Shown here: positions 35,040 through 43,166 of the stretch, piece after piece | Layout of the letters: every line of letters begins with the position of its first letter | Position numbering within the stretch: the first letter of the stretch is position 1 | Origin: Bacteroidales bacterium UBA3834 | GTDB taxonomy: Bacteria; Bacteroidota; Bacteroidia; Bacteroidales; P3 | Assembly (NCBI GenBank): GCA_002392965.1 | Contig: DGIA01000038.1 | Coordinates: forward strand, 1-56,288 | Direction: 5' to 3' | DNA: 56,288 nt | Translations under genes and position numbers: made by a program | Notes under the pieces: model-generated | Databases searched by the model: none | What the model was told of the DNA's origin: nothing | What the model saw: only the letters and a program-made list of their open reading frames with translations

Positions 35040-35195
35040 ATGTTAGACGGTTAATAAGTTTGTTTTTAATACTATTTAACATTTCATTAAACACAACTCA
35101 CTGAAAACAAAAGCTATAACAAAATTGCAAAATCGAGATTTAACACACTTTTTTCAGGCTGTTACGTGTGTTTTTTGACTAAAAAATGAACAGAA

Positions 35196-36245
35196 ATGGC
35201 GTTTTTGAGCACCTTGGAATCATGGTTTGACGAGCATGGACGGACGCTCCCCTGGAGGGGTATCGACGACCCCTATCGCATCTGGATTTCGGAGATCATC
35301 CTGCAGCAAACACGCATCGAACAGGGGCGCGACTACTACCTGCGGTTCGTTGACGCATTCCCGACGGTGACCGCCCTGGCCAACGCCAGCGAGGAGCAGG
35401 TGCTACGCCTTTGGCAGGGATTGGGCTACTATTCCCGTGCCCGCAACCTACATGCCGCTGCACAATATATCAAGGACGAATGCAACGGCGTATTCCCCTC
35501 TTCCTATAATGGCATACTGCAACTCAAAGGCGTGGGGCGCTACACGGCGGCAGCGATAGCCTCGTTCGCCTTCCGCCTGCCACACCCCGTCATCGACGGA
35601 AATGTCTATCGCTTCATCAGCCGCCTGCGAGGCATCGCCACACCCATAGGCACCGACAGCGCCTACAATGAGTTTGAAGCATTGCTGCTGAAGCTGATTG
35701 ACCACGATCGGCCCGACCGGTTCAATGCCGCCCTGATGGACTTCGGGGCCCTGCAATGCACACCGCATCCCGACTGCACAGCATGCCCTTTCGCCGGTGA
35801 ATGTGCGGCCTACCTGACGGACAGGGTGGAATCTTTCCCTGTCAAAGCCTTAAAGGCAAAACCTAAAGACCGATGGTTCTACTATCTGGACCTCCGCTGG
35901 CAGGGGAAGCGCATCATGCAGTTACGCACAAACAAGGACATCTGGCGCGGCCTATGGGAATTCCCTCTGCTTGAGACCGACCACGAGATAACTGACATCG
36001 ACGAGTTGACCGCCCGTGCCCATCGCTTTGTCGAAGAAACATTTGATATTCCACCTCTCCCTTTCCACCTTTCACACCCTTACATCCACCAACTGACCCA
36101 TCGCACCATCCATGCCCTTTTCCTACAGGCAGATTTGCTTGACAAGCCCGCCGTTTTACCTGAAAACGCAAGGCTCGCGGATGCCGGAGAAATAAAAAAA
36201 CTGCCCGTATCAAGACTGATTGATAAGTATTTGCAGGAAGTGTGA
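35196..36245 (+). CDS. mutY: A/G-specific adenine DNA glycosylase
   Basis: MutY removes A mispaired with 8-oxoG. At 349 aa it has full length. It shows the helix-hairpin-helix LQLKGVGRYTAAAIASFAF, the catalytic aspartate in VIDGNVYRFISR, the iron-sulfur ligands CTPHPDCTACPFAGEC, and a C-terminal NUDIX-like 8-oxoG-recognition domain (WRGLWEFPLLET). It lies upstream of ssb. Confidence 0.96.
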   Translation: MAFLSTLESWFDEHGRTLPWRGIDDPYRIWISEIILQQTRIEQGRDYYLRFVDAFPTVTALANASEEQVLRLWQGLGYYSRARNLHAAAQYIKDECNGVFPSSYNGILQLKGVGRYTAAAIASFAFRLPHPVIDGNVYRFISRLRGIATPIGTDSAYNEFEALLLKLIDHDRPDRFNAALMDFGALQCTPHPDCTACPFAGECAAYLTDRVESFPVKALKAKPKDRWFYYLDLRWQGKRIMQLRTNKDIWRGLWEFPLLETDHEITDIDELTARAHRFVEETFDIPPLPFHLSHPYIHQLTHRTIHALFLQADLLDKPAVLPENARLADAGEIKKLPVSRLIDKYLQEV

Positions 36246-36254
36246 AAATCTTTA

Positions 36255-36286
36255 TTTCCCCATGTGGGAAAAATGTTGTATCTTCG
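36255..36286 (+). promoter_or_regulatory. ssb promoter region with inverted repeat TTTCCC-N5-GGGAAA
   Basis: TATCTTCG (36279-36286) is one base off the -7 consensus. The perfect inverted repeat 36255-36271 sits where the -33 and spacer would be, so it could be an operator. Confidence 0.5.
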
Positions 36287-36339
36287 CACTTTGAATTCTT
36301 TAGAGAAAACACACAAACTAACGTAACGAGACACACAGT

Positions 36340-36759
36340 ATGATTGGAGTAAACAAAGTGATCCTTGTAGGAAACGTGGGCAAGAATCCCGATGTAGTCA
36401 CATTCCCCTCCGACGGCGCTGCACCCGTCAAGAAAGCATCCTTCCCCCTGGCCACTACCGAATACCGCCGCAACCGCGACAATGAACGCGTGGAAATCAC
36501 CGAGTGGCACAACGTCGTCTGCTGGCGCGGCCTGGCCGACGTGGCCGAACGCATCCTGACCAAAGGTGCACAGATATATCTTGAAGGCCGGCTGCAAAGC
36601 CGCACCTGGGAAGACAAAGAAGGCAACAAACGTCATGTCACCGAGGTGGTGGCCGACAACCTGCTGCTCCTCAGCAAACGCCAACAGGACGAGGCCAAAG
36701 GCAACCCCCTGATCGACATCCTGAACGATTCAGAGCCGCTGGGAGACCTGCCTTTCTAA
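36340..36759 (+). CDS. ssb: Single-stranded DNA-binding protein
   Basis: This 139-aa OB-fold protein coats ssDNA. It has KVILVGNVGKNPDV, the WHNVVCWRGLADVAERIL strand and helix, and a short acidic tail ending GDLPF for partner binding (PF is the conserved tip). It follows mutY by 94 nt. Confidence 0.95.
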   Translation: MIGVNKVILVGNVGKNPDVVTFPSDGAAPVKKASFPLATTEYRRNRDNERVEITEWHNVVCWRGLADVAERILTKGAQIYLEGRLQSRTWEDKEGNKRHVTEVVADNLLLLSKRQQDEAKGNPLIDILNDSEPLGDLPF

Positions 36760-36782
36760 CCACCCCCTAAGTACAATAAAAT

Positions 36783-36833
36783 AAGCCAAAACGATCACGG
36801 AGTCCTCTTCCAAGTGATTCGTTTTGGCTTTAC
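36783..36833. terminator. Bidirectional terminator between ssb and hpf
   Basis: AAGCCAAAACGA (36783-36794) pairs with TCGTTTTGGCTT (36819-36830), with TCAC/GTGA continuing the stem. A T-tail follows on plus, and a T-rich tail on minus. Confidence 0.8.
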
Positions 36834-36850
36834 TTCTATACAAGAACGCC

Positions 36851-37138
36851 TTATGCGTTCTTGTATTTCTCAATCTGTACCTTCATGGCATCCACTGCCT
36901 CGCTGACAGCCTGTTCAAAGGTATCGGATTGCTTCGAGATGAACAGCGTCTGGCCCGGCAAAACGAGCTGAAGTTCGGCAATTTTATTGTTGTCACTCTC
37001 CGGTTTGTCGATTTTGAGGAATACCTCGCACTTGGTAGCGCGGTCGGTCATGCGGTCCAGCTTTGCGACCTTGTCGTTGATGTACTTCTCCAACTTCTCG
37101 TCGGCTTTGAATTTGGCAGTGTTGATGATTGTGTTCAT
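36851..37138 (-). CDS. hpf: Ribosome hibernation promoting factor (HPF/RaiA family, short form)
   Basis: This 95-aa protein binds idle ribosomes to hibernate or protect them. The family pattern is visible: FKADEKLEKYINDKVAKLDR, then CEVFLKIDKPESDNNKIAEL. I chose the ATG at 37138 because a perfect AGGAGG Shine-Dalgarno (37144-37149) lies 5 nt upstream, rare in this window. The stop codon lies in an 11-bp hairpin (TACAAGAACGC, 36840-36850, and its complement). It follows the xer gene by 31 nt. Confidence 0.92.
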   Translation of the reverse strand: MNTIINTAKFKADEKLEKYINDKVAKLDRMTDRATKCEVFLKIDKPESDNNKIAELQLVLPGQTLFISKQSDTFEQAVSEAVDAMKVQIEKYKNA

Positions 37139-37143
37139 GATAT

Positions 37144-37149
37144 CCTCCT
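37144..37149 (-). promoter_or_regulatory. Strong Shine-Dalgarno AGGAGG of hpf
   Basis: AGGAGG with 5-nt spacing to ATG; most genes here lack such a site, so hpf may be translated unusually well. Confidence 0.8.
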
Positions 37150-37169
37150 TTTTTATGGGTTGGTGTATT

Positions 37170-38075
37170 TCATTTCTTTGCTTTGCCACGGGGATGCGCC
37201 TGGCGATAGACATCCTTCAGGTGCTCACGGGTCACGTGGGTATAGACTTCGGTGGTGGCCAGGTTCTCATGTCCCAGCAACTCCTTCACGGCCATCAGGT
37301 CCCCTCCTTCGCTCAGGATATGGGTGGCGAAACTGTGCCGGAACACGTGTGGCGAGATGCGGTCGGCATTGGACAGGCCCGTCATGTATTTCTTCACCAC
37401 GTAGTTCACCGCTGCCGGATGCATCTGCCTGCCTTTGCGGTCAACAAACAGCCACTCTCTGTCACCCGTTTCCTGTTGCTTTAACGCAATGTATTCGGAA
37501 ATATTGTGTGCCAGTTCACTTTCTATCGGTATCATCCGTTCCTTGTCCCGTTTTCCCCTGACTTTGAGGGTTAAAGCCGAGAAATCGACCGATCCTTCCT
37601 TCAATCCCACCACCTCTGAACGGCGGATGCCGGTTTCGTACATCAACCTCAGCATCAGCCGGTCCCGCCGGCCGATAAAGTCATCGCCGAACACACCGTC
37701 GTCGTAAAGGCGCTCCGTCTCGCTCTCGCGGAAAAACACCGGCATCCAACGAGGTTGTTTCGGAGCCACTACCTTGGCCATCAGGTCGATGTCATAGTAT
37801 CCGTGCCGCTGTAGGAACCGCAGCCAACTGCTCACGGCCGACAGGCGCCACCTGACGGTTCGGGGCGACTCCCCGGCCCCCATGTGCTGCAACTCCCACT
37901 CCCTGATATCCCTTGAGGTCAATTCCTCCATCGAATCCACCTGCGCCTTCTTCATAAAAGCCGAAAGATCGTCCAGATTGGTCATATAGCTACGCACGGT
38001 CTTCTCCGACAAGCGGCGCTCGTTGGCGATATAGTTGTAAAACAGGTCTATGGCTTCTTCTATACCCATCTTCAT
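37170..38075 (-). CDS. Tyrosine recombinase, XerC/XerD type
   Basis: This 301-aa recombinase resolves chromosome dimers at dif. It has an N-terminal SAM-like domain (NERRLSEKTVRSYMTNL) and a catalytic domain with TGIRRSEVVGL (Arg), KVRGKRDKER (Lys), HVFRHSFATHIL (His-Arg), LLGHENLATTEVYTHV (His and the Tyr nucleophile). It is full length and sits in a smpB-lysC-xer-hpf run, typical of a chromosomal Xer rather than a mobile-element integrase. Its ATG overlaps the lysC stop. Confidence 0.92.
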   Translation of the reverse strand: MKMGIEEAIDLFYNYIANERRLSEKTVRSYMTNLDDLSAFMKKAQVDSMEELTSRDIREWELQHMGAGESPRTVRWRLSAVSSWLRFLQRHGYYDIDLMAKVVAPKQPRWMPVFFRESETERLYDDGVFGDDFIGRRDRLMLRLMYETGIRRSEVVGLKEGSVDFSALTLKVRGKRDKERMIPIESELAHNISEYIALKQQETGDREWLFVDRKGRQMHPAAVNYVVKKYMTGLSNADRISPHVFRHSFATHILSEGGDLMAVKELLGHENLATTEVYTHVTREHLKDVYRQAHPRGKAKK

Positions 38076-39352
38076 ACACTTGTTGCCGGCACTACCAGCT
38101 GCTCCGTCGATCGGCTGCGCTGCTCCAACAAGATAGGCCGTCCTGCCACAATGCGGTCGATGACCTCCTGCGTGTAGTAGCGTATGGTTATGAGCTGCAG
38201 GTTGTCGTTGTAACGCACACGGAACATGTTTTTTAAGCTCTCTATGAGCGGCTTCACCAGTTGCGGGTTGTTGTCGATGCAGATGGAGAAGCTCAGGGCC
38301 GAGTTCTGCATGAGGTTCACACGGATGCCTATCTTGCTGAGTATGCCGAAGATGACCTGCAGGTTGTCCTCTGCGATGAAGGAGTAGTCGCGCGGCAGTA
38401 TGGAGAGCAGTATCTGGTTGTTCTTGAAGATGTACAGCGGGGTCTCGGGGCTGATAGTATGGTAGTTGCCGATAGCCGACCCTTCGCCCTGCGGCGTGAT
38501 GAACGAGCGTATGTAGAGGGGTATGCCTTTGTTCTGGATGGGCTTCACGGTCTTGGGGTGGATGACCGAGGCGCCGTAGTAGGCCAGCTCAATGGCCTCG
38601 TTGTATGGTATCTGGTTTATCTTTACGGTGTCGGGGAAGTACTTGGGGTCGGCATTGAGGAAGCCCGGCACATCCTTCCAGATGGTGATGTTCTCGGCAC
38701 CGAGGCAGTAGGCGAGGATGGAGGCCGAGTAGTCGGAACCCTCGCGACCCAGCGTGGTGGTGTGGCCGTCGGTTGTGCCGCCGATAAAGCCCTGCGTTAC
38801 AATGACCTGATGACAGCCAAGAGCCTCCTTGTCGGCGACGAGGCGCTGGCAGGCGGCCTGCGTCTTCGTCCAGTCAACGTGCCCCTCGCGGTAGTGGTTG
38901 TCGGTGATGACCAGCTGGCGTGCGTCGAGCCATTGGGTACTGATTCCATGGCTGTTGAGGTATTCGGCGATGATTGTGGTGGAGATGAGCTCGCCGAAAG
39001 AGACCACCTGGTCGTAGTTGTAGTTATATTGTTCGTTGGAGGGTTGCAGAGTGGCGAGCCTGCCGTCGAGCTTGCGGAGCAGCTCCTGTACGGCATTGTC
39101 GGCGTCATCGACGCATGGAATCAGCTCTTTATATATCTTCAGATGGTACTCCTCGAGCTGTCTGCGCAGCTCGTGGGTGTCGTCGGTCACTCCCGGCACG
39201 AGCTTCTCCAGCAGGTTGGTGGTCTTGCCCATCGCCGAGACGACCACGACCAGCGGCTTGCCGGGTTCCAGGTGCGACTGTACTATCTGCGCCATGTTGC
39301 GCACCGCGTCGGCGCTGTTGACCGAAGCTCCACCAAACTTGAATACCTTCAT
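38072..39352 (-). CDS. lysC: Aspartate kinase
   Basis: This 426-aa monofunctional kinase phosphorylates aspartate for the Lys/Thr/Met branch. It begins KVFKFGGASVNSADAV, has SFGELISTTIIAEYL, the TTLGREGSDYSA loop and a C-terminal ACT regulatory region (about 300-426). It overlaps xer by 4 nt and follows smpB by 32 nt. Confidence 0.95.
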   Translation of the reverse strand: MKVFKFGGASVNSADAVRNMAQIVQSHLEPGKPLVVVVSAMGKTTNLLEKLVPGVTDDTHELRRQLEEYHLKIYKELIPCVDDADNAVQELLRKLDGRLATLQPSNEQYNYNYDQVVSFGELISTTIIAEYLNSHGISTQWLDARQLVITDNHYREGHVDWTKTQAACQRLVADKEALGCHQVIVTQGFIGGTTDGHTTTLGREGSDYSASILAYCLGAENITIWKDVPGFLNADPKYFPDTVKINQIPYNEAIELAYYGASVIHPKTVKPIQNKGIPLYIRSFITPQGEGSAIGNYHTISPETPLYIFKNNQILLSILPRDYSFIAEDNLQVIFGILSKIGIRVNLMQNSALSFSICIDNNPQLVKPLIESLKNMFRVRYNDNLQLITIRYYTQEVIDRIVAGRPILLEQRSRSTEQLVVPATSV

Positions 39353-39384
39353 TTATCTTAACTGCTGACTACTTAACTACTTGA

Positions 39385-39837
39385 TTAGGCCAATTCCCTT
39401 TCCATATCGCGACGCGAGTCTTTGGCCTTGATGGTCTCGCGCTTGTCGTAGTGGTGCTTGCCTTTGGCGAGGGCGATAGTGAGCTTGGCATAGCCGCGTG
39501 GGTCGACGTAGAGCAGTTCAGGCACTATGGTGTAGCCGCGCTCCTTGATTTTGTTCTGCAGCTTGCGTAGCTCGCGGCGGTTGAGGAGCAACTTGCGGTC
39601 GCGCTTGGCGGTATGTCCCCAGTAGCTGCCGAACTTATATTCCGAGATATGCATGTCGCGGACAAACAGCTCGTTGCCCACGAAGGTGCACCAAGCGTCG
39701 TTGAGGTTGGCCTTGCCTTCGCGGATGCTTTTTATCTCGCTGCCCATCAGCACCAAACCGGCTGTGTATTCATCCATCAGGAAGTACTCGTACGCCGCAC
39801 GTTTGTTCTTTATCTCGATGAGATTCTTTGCTTCCAT
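39385..39837 (-). CDS. smpB: SsrA-binding protein
   Basis: SmpB binds tmRNA for trans-translation. It has 150 aa with KRAAYEYFLMDEYTAGLVLMG, GSEIKSIREGKANL and a basic C-terminal tail (GKHHYDKRETIKAKDSRRD). It is the first gene before lysC. Confidence 0.97.
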   Translation of the reverse strand: MEAKNLIEIKNKRAAYEYFLMDEYTAGLVLMGSEIKSIREGKANLNDAWCTFVGNELFVRDMHISEYKFGSYWGHTAKRDRKLLLNRRELRKLQNKIKERGYTIVPELLYVDPRGYAKLTIALAKGKHHYDKRETIKAKDSRRDMERELA

Positions 39838-39933
39838 GGCTCAATTAACGTGATAATGAAAGAAATATTGTGCGGGATGTCGGCGCGTGGAACAATAAGA
39901 TGCGACAAGCTGCGTTTCAAGAGAAAAAAGACT

Positions 39934-41037
39934 ATGGATCGTCAATCTCAAATCATCCGCACCAGCTGGGTCGGTATCGGCGCCAACGTCCTTCTGGCGG
40001 CCTTCAAGGCTGTGGTGGGTCTTGTGGCCGGCAGCGTGGCCATCGTGATGGATGCCGTCAACAACCTCAGCGATGCTCTGTCGAGCGTCATCACCATCCT
40101 GGGAGCCAAGCTCTCCGTGCGTCCTGCCGACCGTGAACACCCCTTCGGCTTCGGCCGCGTGGAGTACTTCAGCGCCATCATCATAGCCCTCATCGTGCTG
40201 GCCGCCGGCGTCACGTCGCTCGTCGAGTCGGTGAAGAAGATATTTGTGCCGACCACGCCCACATATACCACTGTCACGCTGGTGGTTATCATCGTCGCCA
40301 TCGCCGTCAAGCTGTTGCTCGGCCGCTATGTGAAGCACAAAGGCGTGCATCTGAAGAGCGATGCGCTGGTGGCGTCGGGGAGCGACGCCCTGTTCGACGC
40401 CATCATCACGCTGGCGACGCTGGTTTCCGCAGGCATCATGCTGCTGTGGAATGTCTCCATCGACGGCTGGCTCGGCGCCGCCATCTCGTTGCTCATCATC
40501 AAGGCCGGCTTCGAGATGCTTATCTCACCCATCAACGAGCTGCTGGGCAAGAAGGTGTCGCCCGAGCTGATACGCCAGATCAAGCACGACATAACCGAGC
40601 AGAAGGGGGTGCATGGTGTCTTCGACATCATACTGCACAACTATGGGCCCGACGTGATGATCGGCTCGTTGCACATAAGCGTTGACGACACGATGAGCGC
40701 CCACGACATTCACGGCCTTACGCGCCGCATCGCCACCCTGATGTTCGAGCGTTACGGCATCATCATGACGGTGGGCATCTACGCCAACGTTACGGGCAGC
40801 GGTCCTGTGGCCGAGCTGCAGAGTGCCGTCATGAGACGCCTCTCGGCGCACAAGGAGATAGTGCAGGTGCACGGCTTCTACTATTCGGAGGAGGAAGGTA
40901 TGCTGTCGGTCGACGTGGTGCCCGACATCAGCGTCCACGACGATGCCGCGCTTGTGCGCACCCTCACCGCCGAGCTGCAGCCGTTGGCGCCCGACATGCA
41001 GGTGGTGGTCGTCGTCGACCAGAACTACAGCGAGTAG
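39934..41037 (+). CDS. Cation diffusion facilitator (CDF) family metal transporter
   Basis: This 367-aa inner-membrane antiporter exports divalent metals (Zn, Co, Mn or Fe). Six hydrophobic helices are visible; the metal-site pattern in TM2 (VMDAVNNLSDALSSV) and TM5 (DALVASGSDALFDAII) is NxxxD/DxxxD-like. The C-terminal cytoplasmic domain has HDIHGLTRRI. I chose the ATG at 39934 (MDRQSQ). It is divergent from smpB. The metal is unknown. Confidence 0.92.
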   Translation: MDRQSQIIRTSWVGIGANVLLAAFKAVVGLVAGSVAIVMDAVNNLSDALSSVITILGAKLSVRPADREHPFGFGRVEYFSAIIIALIVLAAGVTSLVESVKKIFVPTTPTYTTVTLVVIIVAIAVKLLLGRYVKHKGVHLKSDALVASGSDALFDAIITLATLVSAGIMLLWNVSIDGWLGAAISLLIIKAGFEMLISPINELLGKKVSPELIRQIKHDITEQKGVHGVFDIILHNYGPDVMIGSLHISVDDTMSAHDIHGLTRRIATLMFERYGIIMTVGIYANVTGSGPVAELQSAVMRRLSAHKEIVQVHGFYYSEEEGMLSVDVVPDISVHDDAALVRTLTAELQPLAPDMQVVVVVDQNYSE

Positions 41038-41153
41038 TTTATCAATGGGTATAGCGGGGATATAGCGGAATAACCCCCTATTGCGGGTGTTTTACAAGTC
41101 TCTGTTTGCCGGCTATTCGGAGCCTTGTTGCAAATATACTAATTTTTGTGAAT

Positions 41154-41189
41154 GTAATCAGCAAAATATTATAATTTTTTGTTGATTAC
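41154..41189. repeat. Long AT-rich hairpin
   Basis: GTAATCAGCAAAA and TTTTTGTTGATTAC form a 13-bp stem with one G-U. It lies in the gap after the CDF gene. No gene is seen between 41038 and 41452. Confidence 0.7.
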
Positions 41190-41290
41190 GGTCTCAGGAT
41201 TTGTTCTTTGGGGGTTAAAACAGTTGGGGAAAAACTCCGAGGAAAGACGGGATAACACCTCGTCTCGCAACGATAGAAGAGGCCAAATCC

Positions 41291-41385
41291 CTAAATTCAC
41301 ATATAATTTGGGGAATGAAATCGCTAAATTCGCATACAATTTGGGGAATGAAATCGCTAAATTCGCATATAATTTGGCGATTGGT
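41291..41385 (+). repeat. 33-bp tandem repeats (2.8 copies), 11 codons each
   Basis: Copies at 41291-41323 and 41324-41356 differ at two bases; a third, incomplete copy begins at 41357. Each unit contains AAATT...AATTT. In one frame they read KFAYNLGNEIA repeated, but that frame has no good start and runs out of frame through the small gene after it. Confidence 0.85.
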
Positions 41386-41421
41386 ATTTTGGGTGTGTCA
41401 CGATATGGCGCACGGGTTTGC

Positions 41422-41429
41422 TATCTTTG
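41422..41429 (+). promoter_or_regulatory. -7 element (TATCTTTG) for the 69-aa cysteine gene
   Basis: A perfect TATCTTTG, with an imperfect palindrome (GTCACGATATGGCGCAC) just upstream. The same arrangement recurs at 47874-47911. Confidence 0.65.
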
Positions 41430-41452
41430 CAGCCGGAAAAAGACGCTAAGAT

Positions 41453-41662
41453 ATGCAAAAAGAGAAAGACAACAACGACCAGCTGCGCAAGCGGCTGCAG
41501 GACTGCGAGGATTATATCCTGCGCATTGCCAAGCCCTTCGAGGGCTATTGGGACAAGGCGACGGAGGAGGTGATCGCCGACCACCTCGACAGCGTATGGC
41601 AGGGATTGCACTGCGCCAAATGCAAGCGGAAGGACTCCTGTGGAGATAGAATATTGCAATAA
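41453..41662 (+). CDS. Small cysteine-motif protein of unknown family (complete copy)
   Basis: This 69-aa protein has a coiled-coil start (KEKDNNDQLRKRLQDCEDYI) and a C-terminal CAKCKRKDSCGD motif that could bind metal. Its N-terminal half is duplicated at 47935-48048 and its C-terminal half at 47485-47583, so it belongs to a repeated family in this genome. Function unknown; the promoter and hairpin upstream are copied too. Confidence 0.65.
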   Translation: MQKEKDNNDQLRKRLQDCEDYILRIAKPFEGYWDKATEEVIADHLDSVWQGLHCAKCKRKDSCGDRILQ

Positions 41663-41695
41663 CCCACAAAAATTGGACGAAATGGAAGCGAGTAG

Positions 41696-41989
41696 GACAA
41701 TACATCTTGCCAAGCCAAACACTCCGTCAGCGGCTGGCTGCTGCGCCACAAGGACGAGCCGCGTGTGGCCGTCGTCATGCGTGTGCTGCACCTCGCCGTC
41801 ATCGGTCTCATAGCTGCCGCCGCCATCCGTCTTATGGGGTCGGAAAGCTTCGGGACCGTCGGCTTGAACAAACGTTTCATAGCCTCCGTGCTCATCTTCG
41901 CCGCGGTCTTCGTCCTCTCGTGGCGCTACAAGAAAAGCCCCATTCTGCTCATCCTGGCGTCGGGCTTGTTGGGACTTATCGCCTACTGA
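41696..41989 (+). pseudogene. 3' fragment of a chromate transporter (ChrA family)
   Basis: The reading frame ending at 41989 encodes SVSGWLLRHKDEPRVAVVMR, then VIGLIAAAAIRLMGSESF and SPILLILASGLLGLIAY, which is the last part of a ChrA-type transporter. An in-frame TAG at 41693 ends similarity upstream and no start is present. Only about 90 residues of a usual 180-400 remain. Its stop overlaps the end of the convergent ABC permease by 14 nt. Confidence 0.75.
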
Positions 41990-43166
41990 ATCTCTTGATG
42001 AACCTTATCGACAGGCAGGCTGTGCCGAAATAGACACCCGCCTGCAGCCACAGCGCCAGCAGCTCGTGGCGCACCTCGTGCAGCGTGGCACCCATCGAGC
42101 TGATGCGCACAAAGCCCTGTATGCCGGGTGTCGAGGGGAAGAGGTACGAGAACACATACCAGAAGCGCGGCATGTTGCTCTGCGGCCACACCACACCGCT
42201 CAGGAAGAACAGTATCACCGAGAAGAACAGGCAGCACAGCAGCATGCTCATCCGCTCGCGGGCGAAGATGTTGCCCAAAGTCATTGCGAAGCATGTGATG
42301 GCTATCACATACGGCAGCACCACCATCATCACGTCCAGCGGCCGCCCCAGCTGCGGCATGCCGAAGAGGTAGGGGATGATCCAGAGGTCGAGCAGCGTGA
42401 TGGGGATGTATATGAACAGGAAGCAGAGCAGACGGCCCAGGGTGACACGGTACACCGACCGCGAGCGCAACCGCGGCGGTATCAGCCGCAGGGCCCTGCG
42501 GTTCTCGTTGGCGTCGCCGCACAGCACACAGATGCCGAAAAACAGTGTCTGGTGCACCACCAGCATCAGCAGCGCCGGTATGAAATACGAGGCGTAGCCG
42601 CCACCCGGGTTGTAGAGCTTCACGTCGTCGTAGGCCACAGGCTCGATCTGCGTGCGTGCCTGTTCGCCTGTGACGCCCTCTGCGGCCTGGAAGGTCAGCT
42701 GCGTGGTCTTCATCTCGTCGAGCAGCACATTGCTGCCGCCCATCAGCGCATTCTTGTAGTAGATGAACGAACTGATGTCCGTCACCACAGTCACCCTGCC
42801 CGTTCGCTGGTGCGCTATCAGCGCGTCGTAGTCCTTCGGCACAAGGAATATGGCCTTCACGCTGTGTTCGCGCAGCAGCTGCTCGGCGTCGCCGATATTG
42901 GCGCAGCGGTAGGCTACATGCACCTCCGGCGTCGCGTCAAGCTTGTGCACGAAGCGTTTCGCGTCGCGCCCCTGCGACAGGTCCACCACAGCCACCGCCA
43001 TCTCCGTCAGCATCTCCAGGTGGTAGATATAATAGTAGAGTGGCGGATAGACCACCGTGGCAAGGAAGAAGATGACCACCGTCGTCTTGTCACCGAACAC
43101 GCGGCGCACCTCGGCTGCGAAGACATCCCACGTGTCCTTCAGGTGACCCGTCATTCTCTTCAGCAT
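41976..43166 (-). CDS. ABC-2 type permease (second of the pair)
   Basis: This 396-aa membrane protein has one N-terminal helix (VVIFFLATVVYPPLYYYIYHL), a large periplasmic domain, and five or six C-terminal helices. This is the YhhJ/YbhR-type ABC-2 layout. It overlaps the upstream permease by 7 nt. No ATPase gene is present in the set, so the ATP-binding subunit must be encoded elsewhere, or these permeases lack one. Confidence 0.88.
   Translation of the reverse strand: MLKRMTGHLKDTWDVFAAEVRRVFGDKTTVVIFFLATVVYPPLYYYIYHLEMLTEMAVAVVDLSQGRDAKRFVHKLDATPEVHVAYRCANIGDAEQLLREHSVKAIFLVPKDYDALIAHQRTGRVTVVTDISSFIYYKNALMGGSNVLLDEMKTTQLTFQAAEGVTGEQARTQIEPVAYDDVKLYNPGGGYASYFIPALLMLVVHQTLFFGICVLCGDANENRRALRLIPPRLRSRSVYRVTLGRLLCFLFIYIPITLLDLWIIPYLFGMPQLGRPLDVMMVVLPYVIAITCFAMTLGNIFARERMSMLLCCLFFSVILFFLSGVVWPQSNMPRFWYVFSYLFPSTPGIQGFVRISSMGATLHEVRHELLALWLQAGVYFGTACLSIRFIKRFSRR

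Noticed and set aside
37170..38075. Integrase responsible for the rnc cassette
   Set aside because: Its operon with lysC, smpB and hpf and its XerC/D type fit the housekeeping recombinase; it is 18 kb away with no repeats nearby.
41131..41138. Minus-strand TATATTTG promoter-like box
   Set aside because: It would drive only antisense RNA into the CDF gene; no minus-strand gene lies downstream.
41291..41385. CRISPR-like array
   Set aside because: The units are directly adjacent with no spacers and there are no cas genes.
41179..41649. 156-aa frame running through the 33-bp repeats and the small cysteine gene
   Set aside because: It reads the cysteine gene in the wrong frame; the conserved copies show the frame starting at 41453 is the real one.
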